Source: Salinisphaera sp. Q1T1-3 (GTDB taxonomy: Bacteria > Pseudomonadota > Gammaproteobacteria > Nevskiales > Salinisphaeraceae). From it: a stretch of DNA of 64,000 nt. The stretch lies in NCBI RefSeq assembly GCF_003602005.1, contig NZ_QZWD01000009.1, forward strand, positions 92,441-156,440, written 5' to 3'. This document shows, piece after piece, positions 42,725 through 50,952 of this stretch; the first letter of the stretch is position 1, and every line of letters begins with the position of its first letter. The position numbers and the translations under genes were made by a program. A model generated the notes under the pieces. The model saw nothing but the letters and a program-made list of their open reading frames with translations. It ran no database searches and was not told the origin of the DNA.

Positions 42725-45212
42725 GACCGCGGATGCGCATGCCGAGACTGCGATCGATTCCCGTATCACGGCCTGGTTCGCAGCGCGCGACTGGCATGTC
42801 TTCGACTTCCAGCGCGAGGCCTGGGCCGCCCGGGCCGGTGGACACTCGGGCCTGATCCATGCGCCGACCGGTACCGGCAAGACGCTGGCCGCCTGGTTCG
42901 GCGCGATCAACGCCTGGTGGATGAGTGCAGTCGACGAGACGACAACGCCCGGTCTGACCGTGCTGTGGATCACGCCACTGCGAGCCCTGGCCGCCGATAC
43001 CACCCAGCATCTGGTGCGCTCGGCCGAAGAGCTTGGTCTGTCGTGGACTATCGAACGGCGTACGGGCGATACCAAATCGCACGTCAAGGCCCGCCAGCGC
43101 AAGAAGCTGCCGAGTGCACTGGTGACGACGCCCGAGTCGCTCAATCTGCTGCTGTCCTACGCGGATCACGAAGCCATGTTCGCCGGTCTGCAGACCGTGG
43201 TCGTCGACGAATGGCACGAACTATTGTCGACCAAGCGCGGAGTGGCGCTGGAGCTGGCACTGGCTCGGCTGCGAGCGATCAATCCGCGGTTGGCCACCTG
43301 GGGCCTGTCGGCAACCCTGGCCAATCTCGAGCAGGCCGGGGCAGCGCTGACCGGCGGTGCCGATATCGCCTACATCCGCGGTGTGGTCCCGGCGACGACC
43401 GAGATCACGGCCCTGTTGCCGGAAACCGTGGACCGGTTTCCCTGGGCCGGACATATGGGCACCCAGATGGTCGCGCCTGTCATCGCGACGATCGAGGCCG
43501 CCCGGACCACGCTGCTGTTCACCAATACGCGCAGCCAGGCCGAACTCTGGCATCAGGCCCTGATTCGCGCGCGCCCCGACTGGCTGACGCAGATCGCCTT
43601 GCATCACGGCTCGCTCGATCGCGAACTGCGCGATACGGTCGAAGCGATGATCGCCGACGGGCGGCTGGCCTGTGTGGTCGCCACCTCCAGCCTCGATCTC
43701 GGCGTGGATTTCTCACCGGTGGACCAGGTCATCCAGGTCGGCAGCCCCAAGGGCGTGGCGCGTCTGCTGCAACGCGCCGGGCGCTCCGGGCATCGGCCCG
43801 GTGTGCCCAGTCGCATTTTGTGCGTGCCGACCCATGCCTTCGAGCTGGTCGAGATCGCCGCGGCGCGCAAGAAGGCACTGGCCGGAGAGCTGGAGGCGCG
43901 GCGACCTCTGACCGGCGCCCTCGATGTGCTGGCCCAGCATGTGGTGACGCGCGCTCTCGGCAGCACGGCGAGCGGGGGGCTGACGCCGGCCGCCCTGCGT
44001 GCCGAAATCGCCACCACACATGCCTATCGCCATCTGAGCGACGAGGCCTGGCAATGGACGCTGGATTTCGTGACCCGCGGCGGGGCGGCCCTGTCGGCCT
44101 ATCCCGAGTTCCGCCGTGTCGATACCGACGCCCAGGGCCGGCTGACGGTCGGCGACAAACGCATCGCCCGCCGGCATCGCATGACCATGGGCACGATCAC
44201 CTCGGATGCGGCGATGCGGGTGCAGTGGACCAAGGGCGGCCGGCTCGGCACTGTCGAGGAGCGCTTCATCGCCCAGCTCAAGCCGGGCGACGTCTTCCTG
44301 TTTTCCGGGCGTCTGCTCGAACTGGTGCGCGTACGCGAGCTCACGGCCTACGTGAAGACCGCGACACGCAAGAATCGACAGGTGCCGCGTTGGGCCGGCG
44401 GGCGTATGGCGATTTCCGGCACGCTGGCCGATGCCATCCGCGAGCTGCTCGAAGCCGCGCGCGATGGCCACTACGGCGAGCCGGAACTGATCGCCATCCG
44501 CGACCTGCTGGAGCTCCAGAAAGGCTGGTCCGCGCTGCCGGCGGCCGACGAACTGCTGGTCGAGCACGTCACCTCGCGCGAGGGCCGGCACTGGTTCTTC
44601 TACCCCTTTGCCGGCCGGCTCGCGCACGAAGGACTATCGGCTCTGGTGGCCTGGCGATTGGCGCGCATGCACCAGGCCACGTTCCGTTTCTCGGTCAACG
44701 ATTACGGCTTCGAGCTGGTCACGCGATCCAAAGTGGATTTCGCTGTCGACGAGCTGCGTGCCGCCTTCTCCCCGGATCATCTCGTCGACGACCTGTTGAC
44801 CTGTCTCAACGCCAGCGAACTGGCCAAGCACGCGTTCCGGGATATCGCGCGAATCGCCGGGCTGGTGTTCTCGGGCTATCCGGGCCAGACCAAGAGCGCG
44901 CGGCAGGTCCAGGCTTCGAGCGGTCTTGTCTACGATGTGCTGGCACGCTACGACGCCGACAATCGCCTGCTCACGCAGGCCCGGGACGAGGTATTGGAAC
45001 GTGAGCTCGAGATCGGCCGTCTACGCTCGGCCCTGGCACGTGTCGGCGAGCAATCGATTCGCCTGGCCGAGCCGCCTCGCCTGACGCCGCTCGGTTTCCC
45101 GCTGTGGGTCGAGCGCGTGGCCAGCCAGGTCAGCAACGAGTCCTGGAAGGATCGGGTCGCGCGGATGACGGTCCAGCTGGAAAAGGCAGCAGATCGCAAG
45201 TCCTCTCGTTAG
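42717..45212 (+). CDS. Ligase-associated DEXH-box helicase (Lhr-core type)
   Basis: An 831-residue superfamily 2 helicase. Motifs: Q-like FDFQREAWAA, I HAPTGTGKTLAAW, II VVVDEWHEL (DEWH), III WGLSATLAN, IV region LLFTNTRSQAELWH, V SSLDLGVDFSPVDQVIQVGSP, VI RLLQRAGRSGHRPG. After the RecA domains comes the winged-helix and beta-barrel Lhr core, with no long C-terminal extension of full Lhr, matching the ligase-associated subgroup. Thought to unwind 3'-tailed DNA in repair. ATG 42717 overlaps the previous stop. Confidence 0.93.
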   Translation: MTETADAHAETAIDSRITAWFAARDWHVFDFQREAWAARAGGHSGLIHAPTGTGKTLAAWFGAINAWWMSAVDETTTPGLTVLWITPLRALAADTTQHLVRSAEELGLSWTIERRTGDTKSHVKARQRKKLPSALVTTPESLNLLLSYADHEAMFAGLQTVVVDEWHELLSTKRGVALELALARLRAINPRLATWGLSATLANLEQAGAALTGGADIAYIRGVVPATTEITALLPETVDRFPWAGHMGTQMVAPVIATIEAARTTLLFTNTRSQAELWHQALIRARPDWLTQIALHHGSLDRELRDTVEAMIADGRLACVVATSSLDLGVDFSPVDQVIQVGSPKGVARLLQRAGRSGHRPGVPSRILCVPTHAFELVEIAAARKKALAGELEARRPLTGALDVLAQHVVTRALGSTASGGLTPAALRAEIATTHAYRHLSDEAWQWTLDFVTRGGAALSAYPEFRRVDTDAQGRLTVGDKRIARRHRMTMGTITSDAAMRVQWTKGGRLGTVEERFIAQLKPGDVFLFSGRLLELVRVRELTAYVKTATRKNRQVPRWAGGRMAISGTLADAIRELLEAARDGHYGEPELIAIRDLLELQKGWSALPAADELLVEHVTSREGRHWFFYPFAGRLAHEGLSALVAWRLARMHQATFRFSVNDYGFELVTRSKVDFAVDELRAAFSPDHLVDDLLTCLNASELAKHAFRDIARIAGLVFSGYPGQTKSARQVQASSGLVYDVLARYDADNRLLTQARDEVLERELEIGRLRSALARVGEQSIRLAEPPRLTPLGFPLWVERVASQVSNESWKDRVARMTVQLEKAADRKSSR

Positions 45213-45557
45213 TGGGGCTGGTTCTTTGCGAGCGGTTCCGGTGGGGCTCCAACAAACCGACACCGATTCAAACACCCGCCAAGCGCAGCAGCACGAGGCT
45301 GCACCGGCATCCTGATATTCACTCGATGGTTGGCTATACGAATCCGAACAAGTCGGCGATCGGACAGCGAGTCTGACGTGGCCGGTGCGGTATCGTCTGT
45401 CTGTCGCAGTGGCGGCGAGGGCGCATCCAAAGAGGTCAGTAGCGCAGGCATCGGCGGGGCGCTCGTAGATACGATCTCGTGGCGCGGTGTCCGCCGGCCG
45501 GATCCGGAACTTGCCGTCTGTCGTAAGCTGTCGCCTGACCCGCCGGATCGTCATCCC
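45213..45557. other. Gap inside the repair cluster
   Basis: 345 bases between helicase and phosphoesterase where related clusters often carry the exonuclease or have no gap. I find no metallo-beta-lactamase fragment, repeat or RNA gene here. The open frame entering the phosphoesterase from 45330 has no homology before 45558. Confidence 0.4.
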
Positions 45558-46241
45558 ATGCCCGCGCCTGCTGAACCGATGGTCGAGACTGCGAATGCCG
45601 AGTTGTGCCTGGCCGGCGAACGTCTCGTGCTGCGCGCTGATCACAGTGTGTACTGGTCGAAAGCGCAGACGCTGTTTGTCGCGGACACGCATTTCGGCAA
45701 GTCGGGTGTATTTCGCCAGCAGGGGGTGAACGTGCCGTCCGGTACGACCGAGGCCGATCTGGCACGTCTGGAGGCTGCGCTGGCCGAAACGGGGGCACGC
45801 CGACTCGTGGTGCTGGGCGATTTCGTGCATGCGCCGCCGGCCGCCGACGCGCCGTGGTTGGCACGCTTTGCGGATTGGCGGGCACGTCATGCGTCGGTGG
45901 AGATCATTGTCACGCGTGGCAACCATGACCGGATACACCGCCTGCCGGTGGACTGCGATATTGACTGGCAGCCGGGCGCGCGTTGTATCGGGCCATTCGT
46001 CTGTCAGCACGAGCCGGGCGCGGATGCGCGTGGCCCGGTGCTGGCCGGACACGTGCATCCGGTCGTGCGGCTGGGTGCGGGCACCGAGCGGGCGCGCCTG
46101 CCGGTGTTCTGGCGACACGACGACGGGTTGATGCTGCCGGCCTTCTGCAGTTTCGCCGGTGGTGGGCGGGTCTCTCCGAAGCCGGCCGATCAGGTCTTTG
46201 TCGCCGTTGACGGCGAGGTGATCGCAGTGCCGCTCGGATGA
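45558..46241 (+). CDS. pdeM: Ligase-associated metallophosphoesterase PdeM
   Basis: A 227-residue calcineurin-like phosphoesterase. The dinuclear metal motifs are FVADTHFGKSG, VLGDFVHAPP, VTRGNHDRI and LAGHVHPVVRL. In Pseudomonas putida the homologous protein is a manganese-dependent DNA endonuclease/phosphodiesterase encoded with a ligase, Lhr-like helicase and exonuclease. Here it follows the helicase at a distance of 345 bases. The ATG at 45558 was taken; an ATG at 45579 is an alternative. Cytosolic, no signal. Confidence 0.88.
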   Translation: MPAPAEPMVETANAELCLAGERLVLRADHSVYWSKAQTLFVADTHFGKSGVFRQQGVNVPSGTTEADLARLEAALAETGARRLVVLGDFVHAPPAADAPWLARFADWRARHASVEIIVTRGNHDRIHRLPVDCDIDWQPGARCIGPFVCQHEPGADARGPVLAGHVHPVVRLGAGTERARLPVFWRHDDGLMLPAFCSFAGGGRVSPKPADQVFVAVDGEVIAVPLG

Positions 46242-46295
46242 CGTGTCGTCCGGATGGCTCGCCCTGCAGGGGAGTGCACCGGTAGAATCGCGCGC

Positions 46296-47105
46296 ATGTT
46301 GATCGCAATCATAGCCGGGGCGTTTCTTGGCGCCTCGTTCATGGGTTTTTCCGGCGGCGTGCTCGGCGCCGTGGCCGGTTTCTGGATCTACCAGCTGCTG
46401 GCCATGGGGACGCGGCGCGGCAATCTGGGCACGATACAGAACCAGTTTCTGGATTCGACGTTTGCCGTGATGGGCGCCTTGTGCAAGGCCGACGGCCGAA
46501 TCACGGACGACGAGATCCGTGTGGCCGAGGAATTGTTCACGCGGCTGCGCATGTCGGATGCGCAGAAGAGTCAGGCGCGCGAAGCGTTCAATCGCGGCAA
46601 GCAGCCGGATTTCGATCTGGATGCCGAAGTCGAACGCTTTCGGCAGACGGCCCGCGGGCAGCGTGCGCTGCATCAGATGTTCCTGCAGGTGCAGATCGCG
46701 GCTATTGCGGCCGATGGCAAGGTCAGCGCGCCCGAACATGAAGCGCTCATGCGCGTCGCCCGCGGACTTGGGCTCTCGGAAATGGAAATCCGCCAGCTCG
46801 AGGCGATGCTGGGCATGCGCGGCGGCGCCGGGGGCGGCGGCCAGACATCGGGCGATGGCATGGGCTCGCGTGCCGGGGTTTCGCGCGAGGACCAGCTCAA
46901 GCAGGCCTACGAAGTCCTCGGCGTGTCGGCCGATGCCACCGATGCCGACGTGAAGAAGGCTTATCGGCGCCAGATGAGCCAGAATCATCCGGACAAGCTC
47001 GCCTCCAAGGGTATGCCGGACAGCATGCGCGAGATGGCCGAACAGAAGACCCGCGAGATCGGGGCGGCCTACGAGCGTATTCGTGAAGCGCGCGACATGA
47101 ACTAG
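46296..47105 (+). CDS. djlA: Membrane-anchored DnaJ-like co-chaperone DjlA
   Basis: A 269-residue co-chaperone. Residues 1-30 are the glycine-rich membrane helix (LIAIIAGAFLGASFMGFSGG). Residues about 45-170 form the TerB-like domain (FAVMGALCKADGRITDDEI, IAAIAADGKVSAPEHEAL). A Gly-rich linker leads to the C-terminal J domain with the HPD tripeptide in QNHPDK, which stimulates DnaK ATPase. Length equals E. coli DjlA. ATG at 46296. Its stop codon TAG is part of the CTAG at which a family B repeat begins. Confidence 0.93.
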   Translation: MLIAIIAGAFLGASFMGFSGGVLGAVAGFWIYQLLAMGTRRGNLGTIQNQFLDSTFAVMGALCKADGRITDDEIRVAEELFTRLRMSDAQKSQAREAFNRGKQPDFDLDAEVERFRQTARGQRALHQMFLQVQIAAIAADGKVSAPEHEALMRVARGLGLSEMEIRQLEAMLGMRGGAGGGGQTSGDGMGSRAGVSREDQLKQAYEVLGVSADATDADVKKAYRRQMSQNHPDKLASKGMPDSMREMAEQKTREIGAAYERIREARDMN

Positions 47106-47399
47106 TGTTTCGTTCGAGCGCCTTTTCGTCGAGAGGCCGCCGTGTGTCCGGCAAGACGCGAGTCGCCGTGTCGTGGCGTGCCACGATCAAGGCTGGCAAC
47201 GCCGCCGGGCGCCCATCGTCGATTTTTCATGGGCGGCCCAACCCGAAGGGACAAGCGCCCCGAAATCAAGAATACGACGGCAATCCAGCGTTGTAGCCCG
47301 CTGGTGCAGCAGAGCTGCACGGCGCGCACGACGCCTCGTCTGGCCGCCCATCGTCAATTTCAGGGCGCACCTGGCGCGGACTCGCACGTAACCTCAATT
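47106..47399. repeat. MITE-like repeat, family B copy 2 (inverted)
   Basis: Starts at the CTAG containing the djlA stop and runs into the end of the LysR gene. TGTTTCGTTCGAGCGCC on the left and GGCGCGGACTCGCACGTAAC on the right match the right and left ends of copy 1 in reverse, although the outermost GGGCCTGTTGA is lost or altered. It contains a GCCACGATC-type arm and shares a block with copy 3 (GGGCGGC, CGTCAATTTCAGGGCGCAC). Confidence 0.8.
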
Positions 47400-48293
47400 G
47401 GCTCTAGCGCTCTCGGTGAGGGCGTCGATGAGCCATATCAGGGCGCGGCCGCGATCGCCACGGCGCCATAGCACCCAGGTTGGCCGCGGCTCGGGCGTGC
47501 GCACCGTCTCGAGCTCGACGAGGCGTCCGGCGGCGACGGCCTCGGCGACCCATCCGGCAGGACAGTACCCGACGCCGAGACCGCGTTCGATAGCCTCGAT
47601 CTTGGTGCGCATCCCGCTGACGGTCAGTCGGGGCTGGCCGTCGAGCAGATTGCCGCTACGCTCGTTGAAGTGGCGTGCGCTGTCGGCGACCACGAGTGCG
47701 CGATGGGCTCGGATCGTCTCGTCATCGATCGGTGTCTGGGCAGCGGCCAGCGGATGGCCCGGCGCGCAGCAGAACACGAATGACAACGTCCCGAGCGGCG
47801 CCCGCCGGATGCCTTCATGCGCGGGCGGCTCCGTGACGCCGACGGCCAGTTCCACCCGGTCCTCGATCAGGGCTTCCCAGCTGCCGGCCAGCACTTCCTC
47901 GCGCAGCACCAGATCGATACGCGGATGGCGTGCCGTGAAGGAGGCGACCAGCGGCCAGAAGGCCGACGGCGGCATGGTCGCATCGATGGCCACACGGAGC
48001 TGGGGTTCCCAACGATCGGCGAGCCGGCGCACGGCTGAACCGAGTTCCTGAGTCGCCGTCAGAATCCGCCGGCCTTCGTCGAGGAGCAGGCGCCCGGCCG
48101 GTGTGAGTACGGCCCGATGGCCGCTGCGATCGAAGACCGCGACCCCAAGCTCCGATTCAAGCTGACTGATGGTGTAGGACACGGCTGACGGGACGCGATA
48201 AAGCGCTGCCGCCGCTGCCGCGAAGCTGCCATGGCGGTCAATGGCATCCAGTGTTTCCAGCGCGTCGAGGCGAATCGAGGGATCGGTGGGCAC
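47394..48293 (-). CDS. LysR-family transcription regulator
   Basis: A 299-residue LTTR. The N-terminal winged helix-turn-helix is IRLDALETLDAIDRHGSFAA to SAVSYTISQLESELGVAVFDR (residues 7-57). The substrate-binding domain follows (PQLRVAIDATMPPSAFWPLV). It starts with GTG at 48293 and is divergent from wrbA, 155 bases apart, the usual arrangement for a regulator and its target. Its last codons and TGA lie within the end of a family B repeat, so the element may have supplied the C-terminus. The inducer is unknown; redox or quinone stress is a guess from the target. Confidence 0.88.
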   Translation of the reverse strand: MPTDPSIRLDALETLDAIDRHGSFAAAAAALYRVPSAVSYTISQLESELGVAVFDRSGHRAVLTPAGRLLLDEGRRILTATQELGSAVRRLADRWEPQLRVAIDATMPPSAFWPLVASFTARHPRIDLVLREEVLAGSWEALIEDRVELAVGVTEPPAHEGIRRAPLGTLSFVFCCAPGHPLAAAQTPIDDETIRAHRALVVADSARHFNERSGNLLDGQPRLTVSGMRTKIEAIERGLGVGYCPAGWVAEAVAAGRLVELETVRTPEPRPTWVLWRRGDRGRALIWLIDALTESARAN

Positions 48294-48448
48294 GGACAGT
48301 CTTCAGTTTCGTTCAAATTATTTGATCGACTATGCCAGAAGGCTTCGCTATCGCGGGCCGTGCCGGCCCGTTACTGTCTATGCCTTGACGACACGCCCGC
48401 TTGCTCGTGGCATTTGTCATTGTCGATCGACCCTTTCGGAGAACGAAC

Positions 48449-49051
48449 ATGAAACGGATTCTGGTGCTTTATTATTCGATGTATGGCCACATCGAGACGC
48501 TGGCGCGAGCTGTGGTCGACGGCGCGAAGTCGGTGGACGGCGTGGAGGTCGTGCTCAAGCACGTGCCGGAAACGATGAGTGCCGAAGCTCTCGAAAGCGC
48601 TGGCGCCAAGCAGTCGCTGACCGGCGAAGCGGCCACGCCCGGCGAGCTTGCCGACTACGACGCTGTCATCTTCGGCACGCCGACGCGTTTCGGCAACATG
48701 GCCGGCCAGATGCGTACTTTCCTGGATCAGACCGGTGGCCTGTGGGCCAATGGCGCGCTCGTGAACAAGTTCGCCAGCGTATTCACATCGACCGGCACCG
48801 GCGGTGGCAACGAGACGACGATTACATCGTTCTGGAATACGCTGGCCCACCACGGCATGCTGATCGTGCCGGTCGATTACGCGGGTGCCCAGGCGCTGTT
48901 CGATATCTCGGAACTGCGCGGTGGTTCGCCTTATGGAGCCTCGACGATCGCCGGGGGCGACGGCTCCCGTGAGCCGACCGACAAGGAACTGTCGATTGCG
49001 CGGTATCAGGGCGAAAAAGTTGCGCGACTGGTCACACGTCTGGCCGACTGA
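48449..49051 (+). CDS. wrbA: NAD(P)H:quinone oxidoreductase WrbA
   Basis: A 200-residue flavodoxin-like FMN protein. The FMN phosphate loop is [39 protein letters not shown] and [11 protein letters not shown] are WrbA signatures, and [11 protein letters not shown] matches the quinone-site region. It reduces quinones by two electrons and protects against redox cycling. Length is the family's usual (about 198). ATG at 48449 after TCGGAGAACGA. It is followed 51 bases later by a nitroreductase-family gene, and both are probably controlled by the divergent LysR protein. Confidence 0.95.
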   Translation: MKRILVLYYSMYGHIETLARAVVDGAKSVDGVEVVLKHVPETMSAEALESAGAKQSLTGEAATPGELADYDAVIFGTPTRFGNMAGQMRTFLDQTGGLWANGALVNKFASVFTSTGTGGGNETTITSFWNTLAHHGMLIVPVDYAGAQALFDISELRGGSPYGASTIAGGDGSREPTDKELSIARYQGEKVARLVTRLAD

Positions 49052-49102
49052 AGATCGACGCCCGGCATCGGCCGGGCGCATCGACCATTTCAGGAGCAAT
49101 CG

Positions 49103-49699
49103 ATGACCAAGACGGCTGATACCGATCACAAGATTCACAACACGCTGGCGACCCGCTGGAGCCCGTATCTCTTCGCCGAAACGCCCGTCGATGTGAACGA
49201 TCTGCAGGCGCTGTTCGAGGCTGCGCGATGGGCGCCGTCGAGCTACAACGAACAGCCGTGGCGTTTCATCGTCGGTGTGGCCGGTCAGGGCGACGATCAT
49301 CAGCGCATTCTGGATTGCCTGGCCGAGCCGAATCGTGTCTGGGCCGGGCGGGCGCCGGTCCTCGTGCTTGGTGTGGTTGTGGATCAGTTCGTTCCGAGCG
49401 GTACGCCCAACAAGGCCGCCGAACACGATCTGGGGCTGGCCGTCGGTAATCTGCTGGTCGAGGCCACGGTGCGCGGCCTGTCCGTGCATCAGATGATCGG
49501 TGTCGATGCCGATGCGGCAAAGACCGAGTTCGGTGTGCCCGATAGTGCCCACGTGCTGACCGCCATGGCGATCGGCCATGCTGACAAGAGCGGTGCGGGC
49601 GAGGCGAAATACGCCGAGCGCGATAACACGACACGAACCCGCAAGCCGCTGCCCGAGTTCGTCTTCGGCACGCGTTTCGGCACCAGCGCCCGTTTCTAG
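49103..49699 (+). CDS. Nitroreductase-family protein
   Basis: A 198-residue FMN enzyme. The N-terminal motif TRWSPYLFAETPVDVNDL and FEAARWAPSSYNEQPWRFIV is the conserved FMN-binding region of the family; ATVRGLSVHQMIGVD and HVLTAMAIGHAD follow. It would reduce nitro compounds, quinones or flavins with NAD(P)H. AGGAG precedes the ATG. With wrbA it forms a two-gene redox-stress unit. Its TAG stop is inside the CTAG where a family C repeat begins. Confidence 0.88.
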   Translation: MTKTADTDHKIHNTLATRWSPYLFAETPVDVNDLQALFEAARWAPSSYNEQPWRFIVGVAGQGDDHQRILDCLAEPNRVWAGRAPVLVLGVVVDQFVPSGTPNKAAEHDLGLAVGNLLVEATVRGLSVHQMIGVDADAAKTEFGVPDSAHVLTAMAIGHADKSGAGEAKYAERDNTTRTRKPLPEFVFGTRFGTSARF

Positions 49700-49865
49700 G
49701 GTGTGTCGTCACGAGATAGACAGGACAAACCGGCAAGGCCAGCGGCCAAGCGACGACCATCCGGCGTTATCGCGCGCTCGCGTGGCTGAGCCACGCCAGG
49801 CTCACGATGCCTTGTCTTACCGCCGCTCGGCCGCGGGTGCGATATCTATCTCGTGACGACGCGCC
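49699..49865. repeat. MITE-like repeat, family C copy 1
   Basis: A 167-bp element with inverted ends GGGTGTGTCGTCACGAGATAG and CTATCTCGTGACGACGCGCC, starting at the nitroreductase stop (CTAG 49696-49699). The interior carries GGCGTTATCGCG, the stem GCGTGGC / GCCACGC, and CGATGCCTTG. Family B copy 3 begins four bases after its end. Confidence 0.8.
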
Positions 49866-49868
49866 TTC

Positions 49869-50123
49869 GGGCCTGTTGATGTTTCGTGCGAGTCCGCGCC
49901 AAGTGCGCCCTGAAATTGACGATGGGCGGCAAGACGAGGCATAGCACGCATAGCGTGTCATTCTGCGCCAGCGTGCTAGAACGCTGGATTGCCCTCGTGT
50001 TTTTGATTTTGGGGGCACTTGTCCCGAAGGGTTGGGCCACAAATCGCGCCCTGCGGCGTTGCGAGCCTTGCCGGACACGATTTGTGGCGCCAACGCGGCG
50101 CTCGAACGAAACCTCAACACGCC
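49869..50123. repeat. MITE-like repeat, family B copy 3
   Basis: A 255-bp element from GGGCCTGTTGATGTTTCG to CGAAACCTCAACACGCC. Its left half is shared with copy 2 (in inverse orientation), and its right half carries GCGGCGTTGCGAGCCTTGCC, where the internal stem seen in copy 1 is deleted. Placed in tandem with a family C element. Confidence 0.85.
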
Positions 50124-50323
50124 ATAGGAGAGCGTTCGAGCGATTCGTTGCCGTCCGTAGCCCGGCCTGAAGGATGCGAGTCGCCGATAGAGAGGGTCTT
50201 GCGGCCGCTGGATCACCGAGTGGCGCTCTGTCGCGATCGTTGAATGCAACACGGTGCTTGCAGCGCTGAGCACGTCGCGTGATGTTGGACCCGTGCGGTG
50301 GTGGGGCCGATCATCAATGACCG

Positions 50324-50357
50324 AAAGCCCGGCTCCGATTGACGGCGCCGGGCTTTT
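50324..50357. terminator. Hairpin downstream of hsp20
   Basis: Stem GAAAGCCCGGC / GCCGGGCTTTTC with a 13-base loop, 22 bases past the Hsp20 stop (leftward). T residues flank both sides, so it can end transcription in either direction. Confidence 0.65.
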
Positions 50358-50379
50358 CCATCGCCCTATCCCGGGCGGA

Positions 50380-50874
50380 TCAATCCGCGTCGTCGTTTTC
50401 GTCCTGAACCGAAATGGTGCGCGGCTGGGCCGCGGCACCGCCGCGAACCCGGATTTCCATCAAGCCGTTACGCACCGCGGCCGTAATGGCTGAATCGTCC
50501 ACCCCGTCCGGCAGGATCATCGCGCGACGGAATTCGCCATAGACGCGCTCGCGGGTGTAGTACAGGACTTCAGTATCGTCGAGCTCGCTGTGACGTCGCC
50601 CGGAGATGGTGAGCACGTTGCTCACCACGGTCACCGAGACATCCTCGCTGCGCACGCCGGGTAATTCACAGCGTACGAACAGATCGTTGCCGATGGCAAA
50701 GATATCAGCGGGCGGCACATAGGCTTCGGCATGCGAGCGGCTCTCGCCGCCGACACCTGTCGTCGATCGATTGAACCAGGCTTCCTGGGCTCGGTTCATC
50801 TCGCTCATCACATCGAGAAAACCACGGAACGGGTTCTGGCTGGCTTTGGGTATATTGCCGGTCTTCTTGGCCAT
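50380..50874 (-). CDS. Small heat-shock protein, Hsp20/alpha-crystallin family
   Basis: A 164-residue ATP-independent chaperone. After a variable N-terminus (KASQNPFRGFLDVMSEMNRA) comes the alpha-crystallin domain, residues about 50-150: YVPPADIFAIGNDLFVRCEL, VSVTVVSNVLTISGRRH, ERVYGEFRRAMILPDGVD and the AxxxxGLL-like motif AAVRNGLMEIRV. The C-terminal tail is short and acidic and lacks a clear IxI motif apart from ISV. Ribosome site GGAG before ATG 50874. It lies behind a BCCT carrier gene in the same direction, 78 bases away. Confidence 0.9.
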   Translation of the reverse strand: MAKKTGNIPKASQNPFRGFLDVMSEMNRAQEAWFNRSTTGVGGESRSHAEAYVPPADIFAIGNDLFVRCELPGVRSEDVSVTVVSNVLTISGRRHSELDDTEVLYYTRERVYGEFRRAMILPDGVDDSAITAAVRNGLMEIRVRGGAAAQPRTISVQDENDDAD

Positions 50875-50952
50875 GATCAGGTCTCCGGTCGGCAGGCCGC
50901 CCGACGTGTGGGCGGGCTCTGCGTGTCAATTCGAATCGCCTACAGCGTGTTG

